From assembly GCA_963930655.1 (NCBI GenBank), contig OZ005605.1:14081501-14145500 (forward strand): DNA of 64,000 bases. The letters run 5' to 3'. Under the pieces are notes generated by a model. It saw nothing but the letters and a program-made list of their open reading frames with translations. It did no database searches and was not told the origin of the DNA. The position numbers were made by a program, and so were the translations under genes. This stretch comes from Myrica gale. Lineage: Eukaryota; Streptophyta; Magnoliopsida; Fagales; Myricaceae. Positions 1-11,430 of this stretch are shown in pieces (position 1 is the first letter of the stretch; every line of letters starts with the position of its first letter).

Positions 1-3000
1 CAACTCTCTTTATTGAGCTTTGGTTGACATCCAGCGACATGAATACCAAATTTTACCATGCTTCCACTGTTTTTAGGCGATGTAGAAATCAGATCATTAA
101 AATCAAGACTGAAGAGCGGGGTTGTGTGTCAGGCCCTGCAGCTGTGGGCAATGAATTCTTGGAATTCTTGTGAAAATTTTTTATGACTACTTCCCCAGAC
201 ATTCCCCTTGACCTTCAGCACCTGATTGAGCCATTGATCACTCTAGAAGATAACGCCATGCTCACCCAAGTACCGGATGCAGAGGAGATCCTTCACACTC
301 TCAAACAAATGTCCCTTGAAAAGGCCCTGGGCCCGGACAGTATGACCGTTTTCTTTTACATATTTTTTTGGGATGTCGTTGGGTCGGGTGTGGTTCGTAC
401 TATTCAATATTTCTTTACAAATGATCTCCTACTCCCTGCTCTAAATCATACACATATTACACTAATACCGAAAGTTGATAATCCATCTACAGTGAGTCAA
501 TATCGGCCCATTAGTTTGTGTAATGTCATCTATGAAGTGATTTCCAAGATTATGACTGATCGGTTTAAGATAGTAATCTCAAAGCTTATTTCTCCTTATC
601 AAATGGCATTTGTCCCGGGAAGATCAATCCAAGATAATTATATAGTCGCAGTGGAAATTTTCCATTGTATGAATCATAAGCAGGGGCGGCGTGGGTGGAT
701 GGCTATCAAAGCAGATATGGAGAAGGCATACGATGGAGTGGAGTGGAGTTTTGTCCTAAAAGTCTTGGCTAATTTTGGTTTTAGCTCCAAATGGATAAGA
801 TGGGTGGAGCAATGTGTATCGACTACATCTCTTTCAATACTTATAAATGGTAGTCCGTTTGGTAAGTTTCGGCCTTCGAGAGGGCTTCGGCAAGGGGACC
901 CGTTATCTCCTCTTTTGTTTATATTGTGCTCTGAAGTGCTATCAAGGCTATTACTCAAGGAGGAGCACAATTGCAGCTTAAAAGGAAGGGTTAAATGCAT
1001 GTCATGCCCCTGTGGTATGCGATAATAGCAAATATGCCCCTGAGGTAAACAAAGTTCATTTCATACCCCTGAGGTAAACATTCAGGAGCAAATATGCTCT
1101 TCCGTTATGTTTACCTCAGGGGTATGAAAGGGCATATTTGCTCCTGAATGTTTACCTCAGGGGTATGAAAATGACTTTGTTTACCTCAGGGGCATATTTG
1201 CTATTACCGCATACCACAGGGGCATGACATGCATTTAACCCTAAAAGGAATTCGAGTTGGCCGAGAAGCTCCAAGGATCACCCATCTCCTATTCGTAGAT
1301 GATTTTCTCCTTTTTGGTATAGCTACGATGAGAGAAGCTTCAAATTTGGATGCATGCCTCGGCAAATACATGGAATGGTCGAGACAAAAGGTGAATTGTG
1401 CGAAGTCCTCCGTTCACTTCAGTAAAAAATTTTGAGGGCAGCATGTTGTTGCTATTCTGGATCAGCTTCAACTTAGGAAATTGCCATCTAAAGCCAAACA
1501 TCTAGGGCTGCCACTGCTTATTCACAGGTCAAAGGCCGAGGTAGCTTGTGTGATAAAGGAGAAATTTTTGGAAAAAAAAATAACGGGTTGGAAAGCGGAA
1601 GTCCTTTCACATGCGGGACGTACTATGATGATCACGATGATAGCGGGAGCAATACCGTCCTATCTATTGGGTTACTATGGCATGCGGAATTCTTGCTGCA
1701 AGGAGTTGGATAGAGAGCTGAAAAACTTATGGTGGGGATTTAAGGCTGAGAAATCCCAAAATCTTTCGCTAAAAGCATGAAAATCTATCTGCCGAAACAT
1801 GAAGGAGAGCTTGGCATCCGCTTATTTGGTGATATTAATTCAGCTTTGGTCTCTAAGTTGGCATGGTGTATGCTCAGTCATAAGGACAGGTTATGGGTTA
1901 AGGTGTCAGGAGGGAAATATTTGCGTGGTAAATCAGTTTTGGAGGCTGAGGTATCAGTTGGGGATTCGTGGGTGTGGAAGAGCCTCATTCAGCACCGTGA
2001 GGTATTAAGGAGACGTTTGTGCTATAAGGTGGGAGCAGGTCGAGATATTGATGCACTCAACGATTCATGGGTGTACTCTCTTTCTGATTTTAAACTAGTC
2101 CTCCGTGATAGCACCTCGGCTGAACAGGGCAATTTTGCTGTGAGTAGTCTGATGACATTGGATGGTAGACGCTGGGATGAAGAGAAAATTCGGAGGCTCT
2201 TTACTCCAGAATATGTAGTTGCTATTTTGAAGATTTGAATTCAAGGTAAGGAGCAGCCGGATGTTGTATTTTGGCCACATGACCCCAAAGCTGAATTCAC
2301 TACTAAGTCTGCCTATAGAATTATTATTGCAAACCGTAGTCCGGGTTTAAATCCTTTGAAACATGGCCAGTGGAGAGATCTATGAAGGCTAAAGATTCAT
2401 CATCGTCTCAAGCTTCTACTTTGGAAATTAGTGTGGGACATAATACCAACTCAATGCAAAGTTGCAGAGAGGGTGGGCAGTCGTGTAACAATGGAGGAAG
2501 AGTTGTTTTGTCCCTTATGTGGAGTGGCGAGGGAAACTTTTCATCATCTAATTTACGTTTGCCCTTATACTAGAGCCATCTGGAGTGAGTCTCCTTGGCA
2601 ACTGAATATTGCACATCTTGGGAATGATTCGGTTTGTGATTGGGTGCTTAGAGTGATTCATCCGCACCTGCATCTCGCCATCCCCCTGGAAGATCAGCAC
2701 CTTTTTCAGTTGTATGCAACAAATGCTTTTGATTTATTGTAGGCTTGTAGGAATGCAGTTGTGCACGATGGCAAAATATGCAAACCCTCTGACTTGGCAG
2801 TAAAGGTGGGCAGGGTGAGTAGGGAGCATTGGTCGGCATGGAAAAATAAATTGGTTCCTGCAGTGACTACTTGTTGACAGCGACCACCTCTTGGGATAGT
2901 CAAAGTTAACGTTGACATGGCCATCAGAGATGCTTTTGCTGTGGTAGCAGCCATTATACGGGATCACATGGGCTCTCTTAAGGGGTTTGCAACCTCACAA

Positions 3001-3430
3001 ATCAACGCTGAGGAACCATTGGTCGGTGAGGCAGAAGCAATGAAGCTGAGGATGGAGCTCACTCACAAATTGGGCTATAGTAATATTCATTTTGAAGGTG
3101 ATTCGATGACTATTGTCTCCGTCATTCACAATTTTCTACAACTCACAGATTGGCAGATTCATCTTTTTGTGCAGAATATGGTTGACACTCTCCGGCATTT
3201 CCAGAGTTGGAAAGTAAGTCATATCCGTCGGGAGGCAAATGATGTTGTGCACCAATTAGCTCGTTGGGCCGCCACTGAGATAATCTCAAAAAGGAATCTC
3301 TATAATATTGAGCACTTTCCTACTTTATCTTGGTTGTATGCGGGGACTGATCCCCCTTAAGTTCGTTTTGGGGTTTGTGTTTGCTCTGCTTTATTTTGAA
3401 TAAGATTGGAAGTTTTGATTAAAAAAGGTT
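1..3430 (+). mobile_element. Degenerate plant LINE (non-LTR retrotransposon), ORF2 part
   Basis: Remains of ORF2 of an L1-type plant LINE; the endonuclease half lies left of the window. In order: linker upstream of the RT (1-180), reverse transcriptase (183-987, with KADMEKAYDGVEW and RQGDPLSPLLFIL), the catalytic box as FVDD (about 1297), RT thumb (1481-1780), zinc-finger zf-RVT region (2431-2742, CPLCG then FHHLIYVC), and a C-terminal RNase H (about 2905-3360). The RNase H keeps its acidic residues in KVNVDMA, GEAEAMK, FEGDSM and the REANDVVH motif. The frame is broken by a MITE at 988, TGA at 1433, a frameshift near 1775, TGA at 2236 and a TGG-to-TGA change near 2383. A short A-run follows at about 3420. 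This is a dead copy; the family assignment is secure. Confidence 0.93.
988..1241. mobile_element. Mutator-like foldback MITE (254 bp) inside the LINE
   Basis: The insert is flanked by an exact 9-bp direct repeat, TAAAAGGAA, at 979-987 and 1242-1250. Its ends are inverted repeats starting GGGTTAAATGCATGTCATG. Almost the whole insert is one palindrome of about 120 bp per arm, built from short units such as CCCCTGAGGTAAAC; the right arm has one extra unit. A 9-bp target duplication is the mark of Mutator-type (MULE) elements. Removing 988-1250 rejoins the LINE frame exactly (…NCSLKG then IRVGREAP…). The transcript would form a long hairpin. Confidence 0.9.
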
Positions 3431-3695
3431 TTAGGAGTAATTAATGAGCTTTAAAGTCTCTTTTGAAAAGATCTAGTGAGATGATTTGCTGGAAAAGTCG
3501 TAGAACTACTTTTCGGTTGCTATATATGCATGTAAGTTGTAATTAAATGGAAAAGCATCAATATCTTTTCACTATTCAAAGCGAGGGAGGAGATTATCTT
3601 TCATGTTGTGTAACAGTGTGGCTCTGGCGATTAAATCATCTTCAACTCATTTACCCCTTTTTAATGGCCATATCATCATCTTTTAAGTCTGTAAC
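3431..3695. other. Unassigned AT-rich spacer
   Basis: Nothing recognisable between the LINE 3' end and the degenerate CACTA terminus. Confidence 0.5.
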
Positions 3696-4627
3696 CATTA
3701 TAAGAAATGAGACCTTAGGTAACAAATATTTGGGTGTCAATCCAAATTTTGTAACCTGAAGTGAACTTTTCATGACAAAATATTAATTTCGTCACCCAAA
3801 ACCATCCAGGAACACCAAAACCGTCCGGACCACTCACAAACACATTCGGACGTATTTCTGGTGGACGACATACACGCGTCGCGAATGAGTGACGATAAAA
3901 ATCGTCACAAAAACAGTACATAACATCCGGACTTCACAATACCACGTCCACACTCTATGATGGGTGACAAATTGCAAATCGTCTTAACTGAGTGACCATT
4001 AGAATCGTCACAAATTTTCCAACACCGTCCGGACCACCAAAAAAGGTCGTCCGGATGGTTAATACAGATTATTTTCCAAGACGTCCGGCCAATAACTAGT
4101 CCGGACGGGTAAAGTTCTAGATCCATTTCAAATCCATCAGCATATTTAATGACATTAAATTTGATTGGGCCACGTGTAAGAAAAAAAGCAAAACACGTTC
4201 GAACGGATATGAAGTACGTTCGGACGCGTCCAAGGGACGATTAGACTCTGTGAAGATCTCAAACACTCTCTCGTCTCTCAAACGTCTCTCCCGAAGATTT
4301 CTCATTCAAGATCTCTCAACAACGTTTAGGTAAAATTATTTCTCATTAGTTTAATATATTTTAATTCAATATCGTCTGCTGTTTGTTGGTTGTTTTCGTT
4401 GATCTAATTAAGTTGCTTTGGTTCGGTTCGTCGAAATACCGTTGGACGGTTTTAAACGCAGTCCAGACTATTTTTCACAACGTGCGGACTTTTCACACCG
4501 TTCGGACTGTAGTTCATAACGTTCGGACACTGTTTCACAACGTCGTGACTGTTTTTATTTGTTCGGATGGTATACAATTTCAACGACAAAGTTTGATTTA
4601 CGTTCGGATGGTTTTGCTAGGTTGACA

Positions 4628-5013
4628 ATGGACACAGGCAAAAATAGCACCAATGTCGGGAGACAGACAGAGCGACCTGCTTGAGCAGACAACTTTTTAA
4701 TGGAGTTGAGGGAGAGTATACGCGAAATAGTGATGCCGACACACTTGTTGTGTATGACGCTGCAATGCCGCTTGACTGGTCTAGAGACCAAACTTACTCT
4801 AATGATAGAGCTCTGATAGAAGAGCTCAATATTATGTGGAGGGAGATGTTCTCTGTGAGAGAACAATTGTCTGTGTTGTCTCGATCTGTCCGTACTATTC
4901 CGATACAGCTACAGACACTCGTCTGACGAGTGGATAATATGGAGGAGTATTTGGCGCATGTTCATGACACCCTCGGTTTAGATCTGGACGAGCCATCTAT
5001 CAATTTAGACTAG
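4628..5013 (+). pseudogene. CACTA accessory gene A, copy 1 (broken)
   Basis: Aligns codon by codon with the open gene A at 43159-43554. The start ATG sits just after a conserved splice-acceptor-like TTTTGCTAG, so a 5' UTR intron is likely (donor AGGTAAAA near 4328). It is broken by TGG-to-TGA about 18 codons in, a 1-nt deletion near 4800 and CGA-to-TGA near 4924, and ends at TAG 5011-5013. The predicted product was a small coiled-coil protein (EELNIM…REQLSVLSRS…NMEEYLAHV) with no enzyme motif. Its function is unknown. Confidence 0.7.
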
Positions 5014-5329
5014 TTTCATGTTTATGTTTTATTAGTATTAATTATTTACATATCACTTGAAAGACCGTCTGAAGCTTTTACTTGACATTATCATCGTATT
5101 TTTCGTTCGGTATTTGAATTATTTTTTATATTTTAAATTAGTTTATATTCTTTCACTTGATAAAATTTAGTACAATTTCAAGGGATAATTAGTACGATAA
5201 AATAATCGATTAGTACAAGTGTTATGTTAGTAGAACATGTAGTGTAATTAACTTGTAATTATAGTTAAATAGGTGTTTTACTGTTACCAATATTAACTTA
5301 ATTCACTGAAATTAATTTTCTTCACATAA

Positions 5330-6037
5330 TTAAATTAACAAATAAGTCGTTCGAACTACTACCATACCGTCGGGACTACATATCAAATAAGTGTTTGAAC
5401 ATAGAGGAATAGGGTCCGAACTGCTATCATTATGCGAGATCGTTTGAACGGATGAGCAACACATCCGGACTTCTATGTAACCGTCGCATGGTTTACACGT
5501 GTTTACGTTACAAGATGGTGGGAAATTGGTGTGCACGTCCGACAGTGTTCGGACGTGTGGGTCAGCCAAACGCGCGGTGCCACGTCGCGCAATTGAGAAG
5601 TAAATAAATTCGAATGTCTAAAATGCGTCCCACGTATATAGTGTGCCGAACCGTTTTAAACGGTTTAAATTTTGGCATTTAATACGCGTGTGTTGATTGG
5701 GATACATGTGTAAACTAACCATCCGCACTGTTAGTATACAGTCCGGACTGTTATCATTGGGCAAGACCGTGGGAACGGATGCGCAAATCGTTTGGATTCC
5801 TATGTAACCATCGCATGGTTTACACGTGTTTACGTTACAAGATTGTGGAAAACAGTTGCGCACGTCCGAACGTTTTCGGACGTGTGGGTCAGCTAAACAT
5901 GCGGTGCCACGTCGCGTGGTTTTGAAGTAATTAAGTTCGAACGTCTAATATGTGTCCGAACGTATTTAGTGTGCCGACCGATTTTAAACGGTTTAAATTT
6001 TGGCATTTAATACGTGTGCGTTGATTGGGCCACGTGT
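5330..6037 (+). repeat. Tandemly duplicated promoter region upstream of gene B (copy 1)
   Basis: Two imperfect tandem units with a period of about 327 bp (GTTTACACGTGTTTACG at 5491 and 5818). Each holds several GTYCGRAC words, a GGTGCCACGTCGCG segment and the conserved module AACGGTTTAAATTTTGGC. The second unit ends in an intact GATTGGGCCACGTG (CCAAT box joined to G-box, about 6018-6034). In the first unit that box is decayed to GATTGGGATACATG. Confidence 0.75.
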
Positions 6038-6866
6038 GTAAAATAACGTCCGAACTGTGTATGTATAGTCTGAATGGGGTGACGAGTTTTGGAAAAAGCC
6101 GAACAGTTCGGCATTTTCATAACGAACAATTCGTCTCTTCAAAATCTCACAGCTCTCAAATCTTTTCTTGTCAAATCTTCGACTAAGATCACTCTTTCGA
6201 CGCTCTATTCTCATTAAGGTATGTTTTGTTTACTTTTAACATGATTTTAGCCGTAAAAATGTGATTTTTTTTTTTTTTTTTCAATTCCATTTTTTGCATT
6301 GTACATTGTGTTTTTTGATTGATTTGTATGTAGAAATTGATTATGTTAATTGTTAACATTGTTTTTAGTATGTTAGTTTGTGTTTTAGTTGTATTTTTTG
6401 ACGTGTGTGGTGGTGGAGGGACGCTGTCATGACTGACTTAACCCGACAGTCACACAGCGTCTGGACTATTACATTAGCGTTAAGACCTTGGACATTAACG
6501 TCCTGACTTTTAAGCTACAGTCCGGACCTTTAGGTTAGAGTCCGGACCTTTATGTTAGATGGCAGACCATTACGTTAGTGTCCGGGACGTTAATGTTTAA
6601 CGGCCAGACTTTTTATAATGTCGTTCGGAGGAAAACGTTGTCGTTTATTATTTGTTCGGACACAATGTTGAAGGCGTTCGGCCTGGTTTATTTATGTTCA
6701 GACGCACTTAGCGTCGTTACGTGATACATTGTAGCTTTGAATTCAGTCCGGACGTTTTAACATTTGAATTAATTCAGTTAGGACGATATTTTTAGTATGT
6801 CCTGACGTGATTTGTTGGTTCAGACGTCTTTCTTACATTGTGAATGGTATTTTGCAGATTTTAAAA

Positions 6867-8087
6867 ATGAATAAGCGTGCACGTACGAACAGGCAAGCTG
6901 ATACAGAGCAATCTTCCGGTTCCACTTTGTCGTTGGACCAACATATAACGATTATTATGTCGCGCTCGATTGTTGTGGAGCGAGACATCAAGTTGGCTGA
7001 TTTTTACGACGTCATTTTTGAGGGCCGAACGCTTCCGGAGGTGGTGGAGGAGATTGGTTGGCTTCCACTAATTCATAGGACCGGGTATGCGTTGAAGAAC
7101 CTGATGCGGGAGTTCTATTGTGCCATTTTGCGACGACGAACATCGAGGAGCTAGCCTCGTTTGGAGGTCACAGTCCGTAATGTCCCGATTGTATTATCGC
7201 TGGACTAGTTGGCGAGATTCTTAGGGTACGAGCGAGATTTGACAGCGTTCCCAAACCTGCCGATGAGTATGGAGGGTCGGCCTACTAAGGCCGAGGTTTT
7301 CCGAACCATGCTGGGTGCTGATACAACCATTTTGGATGGAGCTTATATGGTACACGGGCAGCTGCGTCCTTTCTTATGCTCCGCCATCGACCCAAGGAAG
7401 CACACTATGGAGCTGTCTTATAGCCGGGTGGAGTTATTATACATGGTCGTTGTTCGGGGGCTAATTGTTAATATGGCATCCTACATTTATCAGTCCGTTC
7501 GTGCGGAGGCCCTGAAGACGGATGCTACGACTTCATTGTCGCACGGGATTCTGCTGACCCAGTTCTTGCACTCTTTGCTGATACCAGAGGGTGCTAACGA
7601 GCCCAGGGCCCTTCCACTTGGGTGTATAAACAAGACAAGGCTCTCCAAATCGATGACCCAGACACGCCGAGCACTGAATGTAGCTCGGGCTGCTAGAGTT
7701 AGAAGACAGGAGCAGCCTGCGGTGGCGAGGGAGCAGCAGGATCCTGGCCAGAGCTTGACCCAGGGATTTCGCACAGAGCAACCTGGTTGGATGGACGAAA
7801 TGATGGTGCAGCTGACAGAGTGGATGCAATCGGTCTTGCAGCCCACCCACGAGATGGTCAATGATATCAGTTTATGGCTGATTGCTTTGGAGAATAAGGT
7901 CGTGAACTTGGACTCTGACTGGAAGAAGGAGATCACCCAGATTCGAGAGGTCATGAGGAAAGCGACAAGCAGTGCTGAGTTAGTTGCATTGACTCGGGGA
8001 ATAGTGAAAACGGAGGAGCACCTAAGACAAATCCGTGACGTTTTAAATATCACGGATGATGGTGATGATGAAGATGATGACATTTAG
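6867..8087 (+). pseudogene. CACTA accessory gene B, copy 1 (plant transposon protein-like)
   Basis: Follows a likely 5' UTR intron: donor AAGGTATG near 6218 and acceptor TTTTGCAG near 6856, with ATG at 6867. The product starts MNKRARTNR and continues to about residue 90. It then hits a frameshift near 7140 and a GAG-to-TAG change at 7207, after which a 292-codon frame runs to the TAG at 8087. The middle part (VVERDIKL…EGRTL…REFYC…FLGYERDL…VVRGL…ASYIYQSV) resembles the putative plant transposon protein domain often met beside mobile elements; that match is from memory. The C-terminal third is coiled-coil with an acidic tail (DDGDDEDDD) and is homologous to gene A. There is no catalytic motif, so the role is unknown. 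Confidence 0.72.
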
Positions 8088-9565
8088 TTTTTTTGTTTAT
8101 TGTGTTTTCAGGATATTTTGTTTATATTATGTTTTGTGGACATCTATTGGTATTTTGTTTCTATTATGTTTTGTGGACATCGATTGATATTTAGTTGATG
8201 TTATTTTGTTTATATTGTGTTTTGACGATATGTGATATATTTATGTTATCTAGCTATGTTATCCATATTTTAATTTCAAAATACTAATTAAAAAAAATAT
8301 TGATATTAGAACTTAATAAAAAAGATAGGTATGGAAAGTAAGTCAATGTTACTCATTCCATACAATATATTTTAATTAATGTTACATTTCTAATTTCGGT
8401 ACACTCATTAAAAAATATTAGAACTTAATCCACTTAAGATTTTTTACATTATTAACTAACTTTGGTTATTTAAAACTTCTTAATCAAGTTAATTAAAAAC
8501 TTTTAATAATAACAAAATTGTTATGGAACCGTTCGAACGTTAATTGATATGTCCGGACTGTTTAATGTAAGCTCGAACGATTGCGTTTTATAGAAAAACA
8601 AACGTCCGAACACTTATCTATACGGTCGCGACTCCTGCAATTCAAAATACCGTTCGGGCGTTAATGTTTATTATCAGATGCCTCCGATATTAACACACAA
8701 AAGAAGTGTTCGAATGGTATTTTAATGTCTGAATGTTTATGCTAATGAGCATACACTGTCATTTGAGAATTATGAAAACGTTGTGTTGAGCTATAAGATG
8801 ACGTGCGGACGGTTACAGAGTGATGCGCACGTATATGAAATTTTGGCGGCATGAATTATCTCGAAAACTAATACACGTCAGCGTTCGAACGGCATTCAAG
8901 CGTATGAAAGTTACAGATTCGCAGACAGTGGAGGAAAAAGGGGAAAACAAAGGAAACGAGAGATTTTAGCACCAGGAGAATCAAAGAGCTGATTTGGGCG
9001 TTCAATCTCATTGAGGAGGGTGTGAAAGGATCATATTTTTTAGAATTTGAAGTTGGATTGCATTTGAGGTTAGTGATTTTTAAATTGAATTGTTTTAGGA
9101 TGAAAAAATTGTATTTGAATATATAAAAGCATGTGTTTTTCGAAATTTTAGGTTCTCAAATGATAGTAATGGAGTTCGGGGTTGGTTGTGATGTGTTTAT
9201 ATTGAAGTGTTTGTGATTTGGGTTGATTTTGACAAGATTTTGGGCCAAAAATTGAGTATGTGCATTGAAGAACTGTCTTGTTCGACAATCGCAATCCGGA
9301 CGATTGATTTACCGTCCGGACTGCCTTTTATGGTTCGGACGCTTTGCAAAAGCGTCCGAACGTCTATGTGTATGGTTCGGACCATTATGTTACGCCCGAA
9401 CGATATTTATTGTTGTGCCATGCATTCATTTAGTAGCCTTAGACCCCGTTTAAGAATTACACGAAGTTCGGATAACGAACTGGATGTAATTCTTTAATTG
9501 TCCACGTTATAGACAGTTTGAGTTTACAATATGCGTAATGTGCGTAATTGTATATGCTATTGTGA
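8088..9565. other. AT-rich spacer with GTYCGRAC clusters
   Basis: No credible gene. GTYCGRAC-type words cluster at about 8525-8660 and 9295-9410, with looser copies between. The corresponding stretch of copy 2 (48007-49400) keeps the same clusters, so the spacing of motif blocks is conserved while the sequence between them drifts. Confidence 0.6.
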
Positions 9566-10260
9566 TTGATGTGCAGTACGAGATATTGTAAACTTGAATG
9601 GGATAGGACCTATCACCTGAAGAAATTAGAGTTGAGTTTGAATGTCATTATTGTTTGCAATATTGAGTATAAAAATCTGGGCTCGATCTCGGATGACTTG
9701 TATGCATTAGCATCCGGTCCGGATCAGCGGACACTTTGTTACTCTGGGTTTGTAGTGAATGGAGTTAGGTTTCACACGGTCTTTCATGAACAGTTTCGTA
9801 ACACTCAGAATAGTGGTGTGGTTGTTCCGGGGGACCCTGATGGGGAAGATGTGGATTTTTACGGCCAGATCGTGCATATTTACGCGTTGCATTATTTGCG
9901 GGGGAATTTAGTTTATTTACTAAAATGTGACTGGTTTGCTTAAGTACTCAAAATTTAGATCTTGATAAAAGTGGTCGGTTTGTTAGTATTAACACATCCT
10001 GAAAGTGGTACAAATATGACCCGTTCGTGCTAGCTTCTCATGGGAATCAAGTGTTTTATATCGATGATATGAAGTTGGGTGGCCACTGGAAGGTTGTTCA
10101 AAAGATTGTTCGCACATTTGACATGATCTCGTTGACTAGAAATGACGTCGAGGCTTATCTACAGGTAACCGATGAGAGTTGTCCACAACAACGTGAAGTA
10201 GAGGGAAGCGATCATTCCTCGGAATCGTGTGGTGCAGATTGTAGTGATTCAGAAGAATAA
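9566..10260 (+). pseudogene. DUF4216 remnant of a CACTA Tnp2-type gene
   Basis: Two open stretches (9566-9943 and 10027-10260, different frames) give the C-terminal domain that follows the transposase in plant Tnp2 proteins. Signature parts are ALASGPDQRT, YSGFVVNGVRFHT, NSGVVVPGD, DFYGQIVHIYALHYLRGN, LLKCDWF, then LASHGNQVFYIDD, HWKVVQKI and an acidic end. The catalytic and DUF4218 regions that should precede it are missing. The second copy lacks this block altogether: its sequence jumps from the equivalent of 9534 to that of about 10312. Confidence 0.83.
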
Positions 10261-10403
10261 TACTCCGATGACTAAAGTAAATTTATCGTTTCAATTAAAT
10301 TTGCGTTTCTATTTTTGCATTTTTATTTTTTATTCATTTTGAGTAACATAATTCATTGTGTTTTTTTCTCTAATATTGATTTATTTGGTCACAGGACGAC
10401 GTC

Positions 10404-10735
10404 ATGCCAGCGGGAGAGAAATGTCTTCTGAGAGTAGTCCGGGTACACTAGCAGTGTCGGGTCCTTCGCTTAGGGACAGTCAGTCCAGTAGGCACCCAGA
10501 ATAGTTGTGTGTGTAAGTATCTTACCCCGTCAATCTTTATTAAATATTATGAATTTTTAATGTATTGTTCTTTATTTGTAGCGACGTCCGAAATTAGACA
10601 CATTCGAGGTAGTACCCTCGGATTGTCTTACTCAAGGCACACCGAAGGAAAGCTGACCATATATATACCTAATGAACGTACGGGTGGTGATGACAAAACG
10701 TCCTCAATGCTCTCGAGCCATATCCCAGCTGCATG
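10404..10735 (+). pseudogene. Transposase_24 (TnpA/Ptta-like) gene, 5' part
   Basis: Exon 1 begins with ATGCCAGCGGGAG, as at 49413 in copy 2, and ends at a GTAAGT donor (about 10511). Exon 2 starts after TTTGTAG near 10581. It encodes the typical TnpA-like N-terminal segment, RGSTLGLSYSRHTEGKL then IPNERTGGDDKTSSMLSSHI, that precedes the DNA-binding region. Part of this segment is deleted in copy 2. The gene is cut off near 10740. Proteins of this group bind the subterminal repeats of CACTA elements. Confidence 0.7.
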
Positions 10736-10740
10736 CAGTG

Positions 10741-11430
10741 TATTATTATATGATTTTTACGCCTGGAGCACTTCTTCTCTGCGCTGATATACGACTATGC
10801 TTTTGGGCTTGAGTCAACGAGATCTGTCTCCAGCAAGACACCGTTTCAATTAGTTTTAAATGGTGCCGTTGAGGTAGTCTTCAACCTTTGCTTATCTAGT
10901 TGGCAAGGGTATTTTTGGAATAGATTTAATTTTGAGTAATTTTTTTATTTTTTTTGGATCTTTTGTTTTTAGTTTTATACTTTATGTGTTTTATTTAATG
11001 TTTTATGTTTCTTTCCAATTTTGTGTCAAATATTTTTTTTTCAAAAAAAAAGTCTTTTACCGATCGAGCCATTTGTTAAAACATGTATCATTCGGACATA
11101 CATTACTTACCGCCTTACTAGCCAAAACGAAATTTTTGCAGACAAATATTTTCGTCGCTGAAAATGTCTTTGGGCGATGATGTATTTTAAGTATGGCCAC
11201 GAAGCACATTAAATAATTGATAAGAAGATCGTGCAAGGTTCCTCGTAATTTGACCAATAAAATTCAGAGCACAAGACGACGGGGAAGGTAGGTTTCTTAC
11301 GTACACTGATATTTCAAGTCAATATGTTCTTATTGGTTGTTTGCTTCTTGTTTGTAGGCCTCTGAACTTCTATTACACCATTGTATAAGGCCAGCGCTAG
11401 ATGAATGGAAAACATTGTTCTAATTTGGAG
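10741..11430. other. Unassigned AT-rich sequence
   Basis: No gene or transposon end recognised. It lies between the broken end of the CACTA copy and the start of the duplicated ACD11 segment. Confidence 0.5.

Larger units (their letters stand above)
3696..10740 (+). mobile_element. CACTA element, GTYCGRAC family, copy 1 (3' end lost)
   Basis: This is colinear with the complete element at 42072-52125. The left terminus reads CATTATAAGAAAT where the intact copy has CACTACAAGAAAT; both differences are C-to-T, consistent with deamination of methylated DNA. The subterminal part repeats GTGACAAAA/TTTTGTCAC and GTCCGGAC-type words (e.g. 3829, 4029, 4101). The contents are gene A (4628), gene B (6867), a DUF4216 remnant (9566) and the start of a Transposase_24 gene (10404). 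Similarity to copy 2 stops near 10740 and no right terminus was found, so that limit is approximate. The catalytic Tnp2 core is absent. Confidence 0.82.

Noticed and set aside
1229..1435. Separate small ORF beginning inside the MITE
   Set aside because: Its ATG lies in the MITE right arm; from 1251 on it is the continuation of the LINE reverse transcriptase.
7490..8083. 197-codon minus-strand ORF opposite gene B
   Set aside because: Shadow frame: the plus strand shows family similarity and is conserved in copy 2, while the minus frame is not kept there.
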